From Planctomycetota bacterium (GTDB lineage Bacteria; Planctomycetota; J058), in assembly GCA_023954375.1 (NCBI GenBank), contig JAMLIC010000065.1, positions 1-43,280 of the forward strand: 43,280 nt of DNA, in the 5' to 3' direction. A model generated the notes under the pieces. The model was given only the letters and a program-made list of their open reading frames with translations. It was not told the DNA's origin and ran no database searches. Shown piece by piece: positions 7,706-16,122 of the stretch (the stretch's first letter is position 1; each line of letters starts with the position of its first letter). The position numbers and the translations under genes were made by a program.

Positions 7706-10599
7706 GGCGCCTCCTCCTGCACGAACACGTGGAGGAGCAGCGCCGCCCCTCCGACCTCGTCGGTCGCCAGCTCGATCCTGCTGCCCCCGACCACGAGCGC
7801 CCGGGGCCCCCCGCCCGCCGCGCGGTCGCGGAGCCGCAGGTCCGCGAACGGCACCCCTTCCGTCACCAGGCGCTCGAGCCGCGCGTGGAGGCCCGGGTCC
7901 GCCCAGGGGGCGCCGAGGTTCTGCACCAGTCGCCCGGTCACGTCGGCCTCCTCGCGCTGGAAGGTCCGCAGGAACGCCGCGTTGACCCACGACACCCGGA
8001 GCCCCGGGTCGAGCAGGAGGGTCGGGTGCGGCGCCGCGCCCACGACCCGGCGGGCCACCGCGGCCGGGTCGCCGGCGCCGAGGAGGCCGCGCCGGCGCAG
8101 GACGTCGAGGTCCACGAAGGTGAGGAGGACGCCCTTGATCGTGTAGTCGGTCGTCTTGTAGGGCGTCATGCGCAGCTCGTACCACCGGCCGTCCACGCCG
8201 CGCGCCTCGAGGGTGCGCGGGGCCACGTGCTCGACGACCCCGGCGACCACCTGCTCGAGCTCGGGCACGGCGACGAACGCGCGCAGGTGGCCGACCGGCC
8301 GGCCGACGTCGCCCGGGACCAGCCCCAGCAGGCGCTCGGCGGACAGGGTGAAGCGGCGGATGCGCAGGTCCATGCCGACGATCACCAGGGCCGTGTCGAT
8401 CGACACGAGCACGTTGTGCAGGTCGTCGTTGCTCTGGCTGAGCTCCTCCATGCGCGTCTGCAGCTCGTCATTGACCGTCGTCAGCTCCTCGTTGGTGGAC
8501 TGCAGCTCCTCCTTGGACGTCTCCAGCTCCTCGTTGGTCGACTGGAGCTCCTCGTTGGCCGACTGGAGCTCCTCGTTGGCCGACTGGAGCTCCTCGTTCG
8601 CCGTCTCCAGCTCCTCGATCGTCGACTGCAGGTGCTGCTTGGTGGTGAGGATCTCGTGCTCGAGCTCCTCCAGGCGGCGCCGCTCCGGGGGCAGGGGCTG
8701 CGGCTCCTCCGGCGGCGCCGGCTCCTCCGAGGCCGGCGCGAACAGGACGAGCATGCAGGCGCCCGACGGGTCGCCCGCCTCGAGCGGCGTGACCTCGATG
8801 TCGATGACGCGCGGCCCCTCGGAGGTGCGCACGAGGACGGCCCGGGCCGTGACCGGGCCCCCCTCGCGCTGGCAGCGCTGGAGCGCCGTCCGCAGCTCGA
8901 TCGCCACCTCGGGCCGGGCGAGCTTGAGGACGATGAGCGTGGCCACGCCGGGGGTCGGGTCCAGGAACGGCCCCGTGCGCCCCCGGAACTGCAGGACCTC
9001 GAGGTCGCGGTTCACGACGACGCCCGGCGGGCCGAACCGCTCGAGCACCCTGCGGTCGGCGAGCTGCTGCACGGTCGCGTGCGGCCGCGGCTCCCGCGGC
9101 GTCGCCGGCCGGACCGGCTCGGGGTTCCCGCGGAGCGCGCCCTCGCCCACGGTGACGTCGAACGTGGCCGCCGCCGGGAGGAGGCTGCGCTTGGCGTAGA
9201 TCTTGTTGTGGCGGTCGGCGAGCGAGAACAGGTCGGTCGAGTCGCCGACGCTCTCGGACGTCCCCAGGAGGAGGAACCCGCCCGGGTTGAGCGCGTAGTG
9301 GAAGATCCGCAGGACCCGCCGCTGGAGCGGGGCCTGCAGGTAGATCATGACGTTGCGGCAGCTGATCAGGTCGAGCCGCGAGTAGGGCGGGTCCTTCGTC
9401 ACGTCCTGCGTGGCGAACACGAGCATGTCGCGCACGCGCCGGCAGATCTGGTAGTGCCCGTCCTTCTTCACGAAGAAGCGGTGCAGCCGCTCCGGGGAGA
9501 CGTCGAGGGCGATGTTCTCCGGGTAGATGCCGCGCCGGGCCCGCTCGATCGCCATGGCGTCGATGTCGGTGCCGAACACCTGCAGGCGGAGGTCCTGCGC
9601 CCGGTCGCCCAGATGCTCGAGCAGCGCGATGGCGATCGAGTAGGCCTCCTCGCCCGTCGAGCAGCCCGGGACCCACACGCGCACGGGCAGGTCCTGCCGC
9701 CGCTTGCCGAGGACGGCGGGGAAGACGGACGCCTTGAGCGCGTCGAAGGGCTCGCCGTCGCGGAAGAAGCTGGTGACCCCGATGAGCAGGTCCCGGTAGA
9801 GCGCCGCCAGCTCGGCCTGGCTCGACTGGACGAGGCGGAGGTAGTCGTCGATGCGCTCCGTCTTGCGGAGCGCCATGCGGCGCTCGACGCGCCGGATGAT
9901 CGTCCCCTGCTTGTAGAGCGACAGGTCGTGCCCGAACGCGGCGCGGAGGAGGGCGTGGAGGCGCGGGAGCCCGTCGAGCTCGTGGCCGCCCTCGGCCGGC
10001 CGGTCGGGCGCGAGGTAGGGATGGGCCAGGATGCGCGACAGCTCGTCGCCGAGCTCCTCGGCCGAGCCGGTGAAGTCCGCGCAGCCGGTCTCGAGGGCGC
10101 TCCGGGGCATGCGGTCGCGGTCGGCGGTGCTCGGGTCCTGCACGAGCGCGATCCCGTCGGCCGCCTTGAGGGCCTCGAGGCCGAGCGTGCCGTCGGTCCC
10201 GGCCCCGCCGAGCACGACCCCGACCGCCTCGCCGCGCCGCTCCTCGGCCAGCGAGCGGAAGAACGTGTCGATCGGCAGGGCGCGGCCCGGACCCCGGGGC
10301 GTGACCTGGAGCGCGCCGCCCTGCAGGCGCAGGTCCTGGCCGTCGGGGGCCAGGTAGACGTGCCCCGGCCGCAGGGCCTCGCCGCCGCGGGCCTCGTGGA
10401 CCTGGAGCCGGGTGGCGCGGGTGAGCGCGTCGGCGGCGCCGTCGGCGGCGCGGTCCTCGAACACGACGACGACCGCGAGCTCCTGGCGCTGGAGGCGCGC
10501 GAGCAGGGCGATCAGCGGGTCGAGGCTGGCCGTCCCTACGCCGACGATCGGTACACGGGACGCCGGCGTGGCCTCCAGGTGGCGGGTGTCCTGGGTCAT
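7702..10599 (-). CDS. CheB/CheR fusion with coiled coil and PAS domains; CheB part degenerate
   Basis: A 965-residue protein. Residues about 16-195 resemble CheB. Residues about 205-475 form CheR: an N-terminal helical domain and a SAM methyltransferase domain with VWVPGCSTGEEAYSIAIAL, VFGTDID and LISCRNVMIYL. A long heptad-repeat coiled coil (IEELETANEELQSANEELQS-like) follows, then two PAS-like domains. CheR methylates receptor glutamates using SAM. In the CheB part the usual G-x-S-A-G-G-L is replaced by GVGTASLDPL and the VVxHL histidine by VVVVFED, while the Asp loop (LGGAGTDGTLG) is kept, so the esterase is probably inactive. The ATG at 10599 follows a short intergenic region shared with the divergent gene at 10709. 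Its last codons overlap the kinase start (ATGA). Confidence 0.9.
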   Translation of the reverse strand: MTQDTRHLEATPASRVPIVGVGTASLDPLIALLARLQRQELAVVVVFEDRAADGAADALTRATRLQVHEARGGEALRPGHVYLAPDGQDLRLQGGALQVTPRGPGRALPIDTFFRSLAEERRGEAVGVVLGGAGTDGTLGLEALKAADGIALVQDPSTADRDRMPRSALETGCADFTGSAEELGDELSRILAHPYLAPDRPAEGGHELDGLPRLHALLRAAFGHDLSLYKQGTIIRRVERRMALRKTERIDDYLRLVQSSQAELAALYRDLLIGVTSFFRDGEPFDALKASVFPAVLGKRRQDLPVRVWVPGCSTGEEAYSIAIALLEHLGDRAQDLRLQVFGTDIDAMAIERARRGIYPENIALDVSPERLHRFFVKKDGHYQICRRVRDMLVFATQDVTKDPPYSRLDLISCRNVMIYLQAPLQRRVLRIFHYALNPGGFLLLGTSESVGDSTDLFSLADRHNKIYAKRSLLPAAATFDVTVGEGALRGNPEPVRPATPREPRPHATVQQLADRRVLERFGPPGVVVNRDLEVLQFRGRTGPFLDPTPGVATLIVLKLARPEVAIELRTALQRCQREGGPVTARAVLVRTSEGPRVIDIEVTPLEAGDPSGACMLVLFAPASEEPAPPEEPQPLPPERRRLEELEHEILTTKQHLQSTIEELETANEELQSANEELQSANEELQSTNEELETSKEELQSTNEELTTVNDELQTRMEELSQSNDDLHNVLVSIDTALVIVGMDLRIRRFTLSAERLLGLVPGDVGRPVGHLRAFVAVPELEQVVAGVVEHVAPRTLEARGVDGRWYELRMTPYKTTDYTIKGVLLTFVDLDVLRRRGLLGAGDPAAVARRVVGAAPHPTLLLDPGLRVSWVNAAFLRTFQREEADVTGRLVQNLGAPWADPGLHARLERLVTEGVPFADLRLRDRAAGGGPRALVVGGSRIELATDEVGGAALLLHVFVQEEAP
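8539..8601 (-). repeat. Tandem 21-nt repeat coding for a heptad coiled coil
   Basis: Three consecutive 21-nt units (8539-8559, 8560-8580 identical; 8581-8601 nearly so) encode repeats of NEELQSA within the CheB/CheR fusion. More diverged units extend on both sides (about 8470-8640). Such linkers are typical of this protein class between CheR and PAS domains. Confidence 0.75.
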
Positions 10600-10685
10600 G
10601 CAGCCGGCGATTGTAGACCTGGCGGCCGCGCCAGGGTCGTCGTCCCCGCCGGGTGACGTGGCGAGCGATGTCCGGGGTGCAGGGC

Positions 10686-10691
10686 TACAGT
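10686..10691 (+). promoter_or_regulatory. Candidate -10 hexamer TACAGT
   Basis: TACAGT ends 17 nt before the proposed GTG start at 10709, with a GGAG ribosome-binding site (10698-10701) between them. It lies in the 109-nt region shared with the divergent CheB/CheR gene. Confidence 0.35.
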
Positions 10692-10708
10692 CTCCACGGA
10701 GCGTGCGC

Positions 10709-11854
10709 GTGCTCGAGCCGTCGCCTGAGCCTCCCCGCTCCCCCCCGGGCGTCGTCCCGTCGCTCCGGTCGGGCGAGGGCTGCGAGCGGATCGCCGAGCT
10801 GTACGAGCGGTCGCCCGTTGCGCACGTGCTCGTCACCGAGGACGCCCTGGTGGTCGAGCTGAACCTGGCCGCCGCCGCGCTCCTCGACGTCGAGCGCGAG
10901 CGGGCGGCGGGGCGGCCGCTGCCGGCGCTCGCCCGGCTCGACCGCGCGGCGCTCCTGCGGCGGCTCCGGGCCTGCGCCCGCGACGAGGCGCCGCAGGCCG
11001 TCGAGCTCGACCTGACCTCGCGCGCCGGGGCCGAGCGGCGCGTCCTCCTCGACGCGCGGAGGGTCCCGGACCCCGGCACGGACGCGCGGCTGTTCCTCCT
11101 GGCGATGACCGACGTGACCGGTCGCCGGCCGCCGGACGAGGCGCTCGAGGCCGTGCTCGAGGCCGCCGGCGCGACCGCCGGGGTCCTCGAGGCCGACGCC
11201 CTCGTGGAGCGGCTGACCTGCGCGGCGGTGCCGCTGCTCGCCGACCTGGCGATCGTCGACCTGCTCCACGAGGGCGGGCTCCGGCGCCGGGTCGTCCTGC
11301 GCCACGTCGACCCCTCCCGCGCCGAGCGCGTGCGGGCGCTCGAGGAGCGCTGGGGGCTCCTGCCGAACGTCGCGTTCTCCAGCCTCCAGGCCCTGCAGAC
11401 CGGCCGGCCCCAGCTGCTGCCGCCGGTCGCGCCGGCGTACCTGGAGGCGGCCGCCGTCGACGCGGAGCACCTGACCGAGCTCGTCGGGCTCGTGCTGCGG
11501 AGCTGGGCGGTCGCGCCGCTGATCGCGCCGGAGACCGGGGCCGCGCTGGGAGTCCTGCGCCTGGCGACCAGCGGCGTGCGGCGGCCGTTCGACCCCCAGG
11601 ACGTGGCCCTGGCCGGGCGCATCGGCCAGCTCGGCGGCGCCGGCCTCGCGGCCGCCCGCGCTCACGCGGCGGCGCGCGCCGCCGACGCCGCGCGCGCCGC
11701 CCGGGCGATCGAGCAGGCGCGCGCGCTCGAGGAGGCGCTCCGGTCGCTCCTGCGCGCCCGCGGGGGCCTCGGCGGGGCCTCCGCGCTGGGCGCGGACCTC
11801 GGGCGGGCGGTCGAGCGCGTCCGCGCGGTCTCGCGGGAGCTCGGCGCCGTGTGA
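10709..11854 (+). CDS. PAS-GAF sensory protein, kinase-less paralogue of the neighbouring histidine kinase
   Basis: A 381-residue soluble protein. It has a PAS-like N-terminal half (CERIAELYERSPVAHVLVTED) and a GAF-like second half that aligns with the kinase encoded at 5918-7705. Compare RWGLLPNVAFSSLQALQTGR with RWGPLPSVGLAAVDALQQRR, and GAALGVLRLATSGVRRPFD with AAPLGVLRLAVGPGRPPFE. After the GAF domain comes an Ala/Arg-rich helix where the kinase carries its His-box helix, but no HDL motif and no ATPase domain follow. The GTG at 10709 is chosen because GGAG sits 7 nt upstream; a GTG at 10703 is too close to it. The protein may compete with or modulate the kinase, or be a relic of duplication; this is inference. 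Confidence 0.75.
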   Translation: MLEPSPEPPRSPPGVVPSLRSGEGCERIAELYERSPVAHVLVTEDALVVELNLAAAALLDVERERAAGRPLPALARLDRAALLRRLRACARDEAPQAVELDLTSRAGAERRVLLDARRVPDPGTDARLFLLAMTDVTGRRPPDEALEAVLEAAGATAGVLEADALVERLTCAAVPLLADLAIVDLLHEGGLRRRVVLRHVDPSRAERVRALEERWGLLPNVAFSSLQALQTGRPQLLPPVAPAYLEAAAVDAEHLTELVGLVLRSWAVAPLIAPETGAALGVLRLATSGVRRPFDPQDVALAGRIGQLGGAGLAAARAHAAARAADAARAARAIEQARALEEALRSLLRARGGLGGASALGADLGRAVERVRAVSRELGAV

Positions 11855-11887
11855 CCGCGCACGGTGAGAGGCCTGGTGGCGCTTCGA

Positions 11888-11908
11888 GCTCGACCCAAGG
11901 GTTCGAGC
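11888..11908. terminator. Hairpin between convergent genes, candidate bidirectional terminator
   Basis: GCTCGACCC and GGGTTCGAGC pair across an AA loop with a single bulge, in the 65-nt gap between the convergent PAS-GAF and YciB-like genes. There is no T-tract, as is usual at this GC content. Confidence 0.45.
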
Positions 11909-11919
11909 CCGACAGAGGA

Positions 11920-12474
11920 CTAGGCGCTCTCCGCCTCCGCCGGCTCGTCGTCGATCACGTGCCTCGACAGCCACGGCGCCTGCGCGAGCAGGAAGGCCAC
12001 CGTCAGCCCGAGCAGGCCGAAGACCTTGAACGTCGTCCAGGTGTCGAGGTCGAAGCGGTAGGCGACGAGGAGGTTCAGCCCGCCGAGGGCGACGAAGAAG
12101 GCGGCCCAGGCCAGGGTCAGGCGCGTCCACGCCGGCCGCTCGAGGCGCACCTTGGCGCCGAGGAGCCGCTCGATCAGGGGCCGCTCGCCCACGACCAGGC
12201 TGCCCAGGCAGGCGCCGCCCAGGAGCCAGTAGACGACGGTCGGCTTCCACTGGAGGAAGGTCGGGTCGCGCAGGACGAGCGTCACGCCGCCGAGGACGAC
12301 GACCGCCGCCGCCGACCCCAGCGCCATCCGGCTGACCTCCTTGCCCCTCGCCCGCTGGACGGCGGTCTGCACGACCACGGCCGCGATGAGCGCCCCCGTG
12401 GCGGCGAAGATCCCCCACGCCTTGAATACGCCGAAGAAGACGAGGAGGGGGAGGAGGTCGTGCAGGAGCTGCAT
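11920..12474 (-). CDS. YciB/IspZ (septation protein A) family inner-membrane protein
   Basis: A 184-residue protein with five predicted membrane helices and the family pattern: an N-terminal DLLPLLVFFGVFKAWGIFAATGALIAA segment, a central WKPTVVYWLLGGACL, and RLTLAWAAFFVALGGLNLLVAY ahead of a TTFKVFGLLGLTVAFLLAQ helix. Length matches E. coli YciB (179). YciB is linked to envelope synthesis and cell-width or septation defects, but its biochemical role is unresolved. The gene diverges from the EVE-domain gene at 12535 across 60 nt. Confidence 0.9.
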   Translation of the reverse strand: MQLLHDLLPLLVFFGVFKAWGIFAATGALIAAVVVQTAVQRARGKEVSRMALGSAAAVVVLGGVTLVLRDPTFLQWKPTVVYWLLGGACLGSLVVGERPLIERLLGAKVRLERPAWTRLTLAWAAFFVALGGLNLLVAYRFDLDTWTTFKVFGLLGLTVAFLLAQAPWLSRHVIDDEPAEAESA

Positions 12475-12504
12475 GGCCCCATCCTAGCCGGTCCTGTCGC
12501 GGGG

Positions 12505-12510
12505 TAGGCT
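12505..12510 (+). promoter_or_regulatory. Candidate -10 hexamer TAGGCT
   Basis: TAGGCT lies 24 nt before the ATG at 12535, with a GGAGGGG ribosome-binding site in between. Confidence 0.4.
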
Positions 12511-12534
12511 CTCGCCATCCGGAGGGGGACCCCC

Positions 12535-12972
12535 ATGGCGCGCGCGCACTGGCTGGTGAAGACGGAGCCCACGGTCTACGGGTGGGCCGACATGCTGCGC
12601 GACGGCGTCACGCACTGGGACGGCGTGAGGAACTTCCAGGCCAGGAACAACCTCGCCGCGATGAAGGTCGGCGACCGGGCGCTCTGGTACCACAGCGTCG
12701 GCGACCGCGAGGTCGTGGGCGTCGTCGAGGTCGTGCGCGAGGCCTACCCCGACCCGACGGCCGACGACCCGCGCTGGGTGGTGGTCGACGTGAAGCCCGT
12801 GGCCGCACTGGCCCGACCGGTGACGCTCGCCGAGATCAAGGCCGACCCGCGGCTGAAGGAGATCGCGCTCGTGCGCCAGTCGCGGCTGTCGGTGTGCCCG
12901 CTCGACGCGGACGCCTACCGGGCGATCGTCGACATGGGCGGCGGCGAGAAGCGGCTGAAGCGCAGGTCGTAG
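12535..12972 (+). CDS. EVE domain-containing protein
   Basis: A 145-residue single-domain protein of the EVE/PUA-like superfamily (thymocyte nuclear protein 1 type). Recognisable segments are HWLVKTEPTVYGWADM at the N-terminus, HWDGVRNFQARNNL, and KVGDRALWYHSVGDREVVGVVEV. EVE domains bind modified bases in nucleic acids through an aromatic cage. Single-domain bacterial members have no settled function; some fusions act in restriction of modified DNA, but no nuclease or defence gene lies nearby. The ATG at 12535 is supported by a strong GGAGGGG. It converges on the M64 peptidase gene. Confidence 0.93.
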   Translation: MARAHWLVKTEPTVYGWADMLRDGVTHWDGVRNFQARNNLAAMKVGDRALWYHSVGDREVVGVVEVVREAYPDPTADDPRWVVVDVKPVAALARPVTLAEIKADPRLKEIALVRQSRLSVCPLDADAYRAIVDMGGGEKRLKRRS

Positions 12973-12997
12973 TCCCTCACCGCGCTCGTCGGCTCCA

Positions 12998-14248
12998 TCA
13001 GTCGGTCGCCTCGCCCACCGCGCCCACGAGGCCCGAGGCCGACCCGCCCGGTCGCACGGTGAACGTCGTCCAGACCACCTCCGACGCTCCGGCCAGGTTC
13101 ACGGCCGAGATCCCCAGCGCGTAGGTGCCGGCCCGCTGCACGCCGACCTCGAGCGTCGTCCGGCGCGCGTGCCCCTCGACGGCGTCCCACCACACCTGCC
13201 GGCGCCGCCCGTCGGGCGAGATGCGGCGCAGGTCGAGGTGGAAGCTCACGGGCGCGTCGCCGCGGTGGCGCCAGCGCGGCTCGAGCGTCAGCCGGCGCTG
13301 GCCTGGCGGGAGGAGCACGAGCGCGTCCTCCGTCGGTCGCGTCCACACCGGCGCGCCGGGCGCGTCGGCGTCGCGGCCGCCGCGGATGACCTCCTGGCAC
13401 ACGAGGCAGAAGGCGTCGGCGCGGCTCTCGCGCATGCGGCAGCGGCGCTCGGGGCGCCACACGCCCTTCGTCCACATGCCGCCGCCCTCGAACGCCGTGT
13501 CGACGATGTCGCGCCAGCGCCGCCCCGTCGGCTCGAGCGTCAGGTTCGGGCACACGGCCACCTCCCAGCGCTCGTCCGCGGAGGGCGCGCCAGGGTACTC
13601 CTCGTACTCGTCGCCCAGGCCGTAGAGGGCGTGGCCGAGCTCGTGCAGGAAGGCCTCGGGGTCGAGCGTCGTCGTGCGGATCCGCCCGCCGTCCGTCGGC
13701 ACGTCGGCGTTGGGGCGCACGTCGTCGGGGTCCTCGGGGAGGTCGAGGTCGTCGCCCTCGGCGACCGGCCAGCGCCGGCGCGCGCTCGCCGGGATGGGCT
13801 CGTCGGCGGGCGTGAGGCGCGCCAGGACCACCACGACGTCGACGTCCGGCGCCACCTCGGCCGCGAGCGCGTCGGCCTCGGCGTCGTCGGCCTCGAGGTC
13901 GCCCTCGGGCGTGACGTGGACGCCGAAGGGCGTCCGCCGCGCCGGTCGCCCGGGCTGCCAGGGGGCGCCGCGGTCGCGGCCGGGGACGAAGACGAAGTGC
14001 AGGTTGATCGGCGGCCCGGCGCGCAGGGGCGCGGCGTCGGGGTCGAGGCGGATCGCGTCGGCGAGGCGCTTCGCGTCGGCGAGGAAGCGCTGCTCCTCGC
14101 CCCGCACGTAGCCCTCGGAGAGGATGACCACGTCGACGGCGCGGGCCCAGTCGGTCGAGGCCAGGTCGCTCGTGAGGCGCGGCTCCTGCGCGCCCGCGGG
14201 GGCGGCCAGGAGGAGGAGGGCCAGGAGCAGCCGGCGTGGTCCGGTCAT
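12998..14248 (-). CDS. Secreted M64 (IgA peptidase-like) metallopeptidase
   Basis: A 416-residue exported protein. A clear signal peptide (MTGPRRLLLALLLLAAPAGA) is followed by the M64 region: VDVVILSEGYVRGEEQRF, INLHFVFVPGRDRGAP, a TTTLDPEAFLHELGHAL stretch and LGDEYEE. The zinc-binding HELGH lies at residues 202-206, followed by GLGDEY as in the M64 family. Four cysteines around residues 240-300 (CPNL, CRMR, CLVCQ) may form disulfides. The C-terminal about 110 residues look like a beta-sandwich domain. The ATG overlaps the stop of the upstream secreted protein gene as ATGA. M64 members cleave host or environmental proteins; the substrate here is unknown. Confidence 0.88.
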   Translation of the reverse strand: MTGPRRLLLALLLLAAPAGAQEPRLTSDLASTDWARAVDVVILSEGYVRGEEQRFLADAKRLADAIRLDPDAAPLRAGPPINLHFVFVPGRDRGAPWQPGRPARRTPFGVHVTPEGDLEADDAEADALAAEVAPDVDVVVVLARLTPADEPIPASARRRWPVAEGDDLDLPEDPDDVRPNADVPTDGGRIRTTTLDPEAFLHELGHALYGLGDEYEEYPGAPSADERWEVAVCPNLTLEPTGRRWRDIVDTAFEGGGMWTKGVWRPERRCRMRESRADAFCLVCQEVIRGGRDADAPGAPVWTRPTEDALVLLPPGQRRLTLEPRWRHRGDAPVSFHLDLRRISPDGRRRQVWWDAVEGHARRTTLEVGVQRAGTYALGISAVNLAGASEVVWTTFTVRPGGSASGLVGAVGEATD

Positions 14249-14826
14249 GACGCCTCGTCGAGGATGAAGGAGGCGATCGGCCCGTCGGGGCCGACGATCG
14301 TCAGGCGCTCCACCGGCGCCAGCCGCGGCAGCTTGAGGCGCACCACGGCCTGGTGGCGCACGCGCAGGCAGCCGCGCGGGTGGTCGGGGCCGGGGCAGGT
14401 GCACAGGCGCGGGAGCGGGCACGGCCCGGCGGCCAGGCGCTCGCCCGTGACCGCGTCCTCGAGCACGTAGTGGGTGGCGCCGCGCGGGCCGGGCGCCTCG
14501 GTCGCGAAGGGCCTGGTGACCCACCGCACGAGGTCGATCGCCTCGCCGCCCTCGCGGACGCGCAGGACGGCGATCGTGGTCCGCGGGTCGGCGACCTCGG
14601 CCGCATCCGGCCGGGCCTCGTCGTCGTCGACGAGGTCGACCTCGTCATCGAGCGGCGGCGCCGCGGTGGTGGGCGCGAGGTCGTCGCCCGGACGACCCGG
14701 ATGGCCCGGGTGAGGCGCCGTGTCCGAGGTCTGGGGGGCCCACCCGCCACGTCCCGACGACCACCCCAGGCCGACCGCCACGACGACGAGGGCCAACGCG
14801 CCTGCGCGCGTGAGCCGAACGTGCAT
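14245..14826 (-). CDS. Secreted or membrane-anchored protein coupled to the M64 peptidase
   Basis: A 193-residue protein with an N-terminal hydrophobic segment (LALVVVAVGLGW, residues about 10-21), an acidic, Pro/Asp-rich stretch (PPLDDEVDLVDDDEARPD) and a C-terminal folded part with a CTCPGPDHPRGC cysteine cluster. It ends in a beta-rich stretch (LKLPRLAPVERLTIVGPDG). The start is uncertain: ATG at 14826 is used; a GTG at 14844 in the same frame would add six residues. Its stop overlaps the M64 start (ATGA), so the two products are probably made together. I do not recognise the family; a partner, inhibitor or N-terminal half of the peptidase system is plausible. Confidence 0.65.
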   Translation of the reverse strand: MHVRLTRAGALALVVVAVGLGWSSGRGGWAPQTSDTAPHPGHPGRPGDDLAPTTAAPPLDDEVDLVDDDEARPDAAEVADPRTTIAVLRVREGGEAIDLVRWVTRPFATEAPGPRGATHYVLEDAVTGERLAAGPCPLPRLCTCPGPDHPRGCLRVRHQAVVRLKLPRLAPVERLTIVGPDGPIASFILDEAS

Positions 14827-14973
14827 GCCGGCCCGACCTTGCACCTCGCATGCCGACCGGGGAAGGCCCTAAGTGGAGGTGACGAGGCGTCGCCGTGCTC
14901 GCCTTCCGCGCACTTCCTGCGCGGATCGAACGCATCCGGGACGGATCCGACCTCGTTGCCGCTCTCTGGCCTC

Positions 14974-16032
14974 TCAGGCCGGAGACACGGGCAGCGCGAT
15001 GACCGTGGCGGCGGGTCCCCCCGGCCCGGCCTCGAGGGTCGTTCCGGGGTCGGCGTGCTTGCGGTGGAGGAGGGCCAGGCCGACGAGGGCGCCGGCGCGC
15101 GGCGAGCGCGCCCACGTGGTCACGGCGCCGACCTCCTTGCCGTCGCGCAGGAGCGGCGCCTGCGCCGCGGCCGGGGGAGCGGCGAGGCGCACGGCGGCCA
15201 GCGTCCGGTTGACGTGCCCCCGGTGGGCGATGCGGGCGATGACCTCCTGGCCGATGTAGCAGCCCTTCGTGAAGCTGATCCCCTGCGCCTCGAGGCCGGC
15301 CTCGATCGGGATCGTCCGCTCGTCGAGGTCCACGCCGAACAGCGGGACGCCCTCCTCGACCCGCACCTGCTCCAGCGCCGCGCTGCCGACGGGGCGCGCG
15401 CCGGCCGCCACGAGCGCGTCGGCCAGGCCCGGCGCGGCGTCACGGGGGACGACCAGGTGGAGGCCCGGCAGCGCGCCGAGCGGGGCGAGGGCGACCTGCA
15501 CCGCGTGACCCGACCACGCCCGCGCCGCGTGCGACCACGGCCCTCCCTCGGGCGTCGGGCCGAGCACTGCGCCCGCGACCTCGGCGGCCCGCGGGCCGTG
15601 GAGGCCGAGGAGCGTCAGGTCGTCGGCGGGGGCGATCGTCACCTTGTCGAACAGGGCGTACTTCGCCAGGTGCTGCGGCAGCGCCGCGCGCGCGGCGGGC
15701 GGCACGAGCACGAGGGCGTCGTCCTCGCGGGCGAGGGCGCGCAGGTCGGCGACCATCCCGCCCTTCACCGTCAGGCAGCAGCCGTAGGCCCCGGCGCCCG
15801 GGGCGAGGTCCTTGACGTCCTGCGTGCAGTACTTGTGCAGGAACGAGAGGCGCGACGGGCCGGAGAAGCGCAGCACGCCCCAGGCGCCCGCGTCCCAGAG
15901 GCCCGCGCCCTCGCGCAGGGCGGCGTACTCGGCCGCCTCGTCGCCGTAGCCGGCCACCGGGCAGATCGCGGCGTCGCCGGCGACGGCGCCGCGGAGGGCG
16001 CTCCAGGGCTGGAGGGGGGTCCCGGTCGTCAT
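14974..16032 (-). CDS. YgfZ/GcvT-like folate-binding protein
   Basis: A 352-residue tetrahydrofolate-binding protein of the YgfZ type, with the diagnostic KGCYIGQEV motif followed by ARIAHRGHVNR. The N-terminal aminomethyltransferase-like fold shows ALREGAGLWD and LHKYCTQDVKDL. YgfZ acts with folate in repair or assembly of some Fe-S enzymes such as MiaB; it is not glycine-cleavage T protein itself, and no glycine-cleavage genes are adjacent. The ATG at 16032 is used; a GTG three codons upstream is an alternative. It diverges from the O-antigen-ligase-like gene across 90 nt. Confidence 0.92.
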   Translation of the reverse strand: MTTGTPLQPWSALRGAVAGDAAICPVAGYGDEAAEYAALREGAGLWDAGAWGVLRFSGPSRLSFLHKYCTQDVKDLAPGAGAYGCCLTVKGGMVADLRALAREDDALVLVPPAARAALPQHLAKYALFDKVTIAPADDLTLLGLHGPRAAEVAGAVLGPTPEGGPWSHAARAWSGHAVQVALAPLGALPGLHLVVPRDAAPGLADALVAAGARPVGSAALEQVRVEEGVPLFGVDLDERTIPIEAGLEAQGISFTKGCYIGQEVIARIAHRGHVNRTLAAVRLAAPPAAAQAPLLRDGKEVGAVTTWARSPRAGALVGLALLHRKHADPGTTLEAGPGGPAATVIALPVSPA

Positions 16033-16107
16033 GGTGGTCACGGGGGCGATCGTACCCGGCCGCGCGCCCGGCGGCGCCGCCGCGTGCCGCCCCGTCCGTC
16101 CGCCCCC

Positions 16108-16113
16108 TATACT
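16108..16113 (+). promoter_or_regulatory. Candidate -10 hexamer TATACT of a leaderless mRNA
   Basis: TATACT ends 9 nt before the ATG at 16123, so transcription would start at or next to the start codon. No Shine-Dalgarno sequence fits in the gap. Confidence 0.5.
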
Positions 16114-16122
16114 CGCCCCCGG

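Noticed and set aside
5076..7985. Very long open frame on the plus strand opposite the CheB and kinase genes
   Set aside because: Its product is Arg/Ala/Ser-rich low-complexity sequence without domains; it mirrors the GC-rich codon bias of the real minus-strand genes.
12535..12972. Treating the EVE-domain gene as part of a defence island
   Set aside because: No nuclease, helicase or restriction gene is adjacent; single-domain EVE proteins are common housekeeping-like genes.
14974..16032. Annotation as glycine-cleavage aminomethyltransferase (gcvT)
   Set aside because: The KGCYIGQE motif and the lack of neighbouring gcvH/gcvP favour YgfZ.
14353..16080. Open plus-strand frame running into the O-antigen-ligase-like gene
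   Set aside because: It is antisense to the M64 partner and YgfZ genes and has no domain until the ATG at 16123, where family motifs and a promoter appear.
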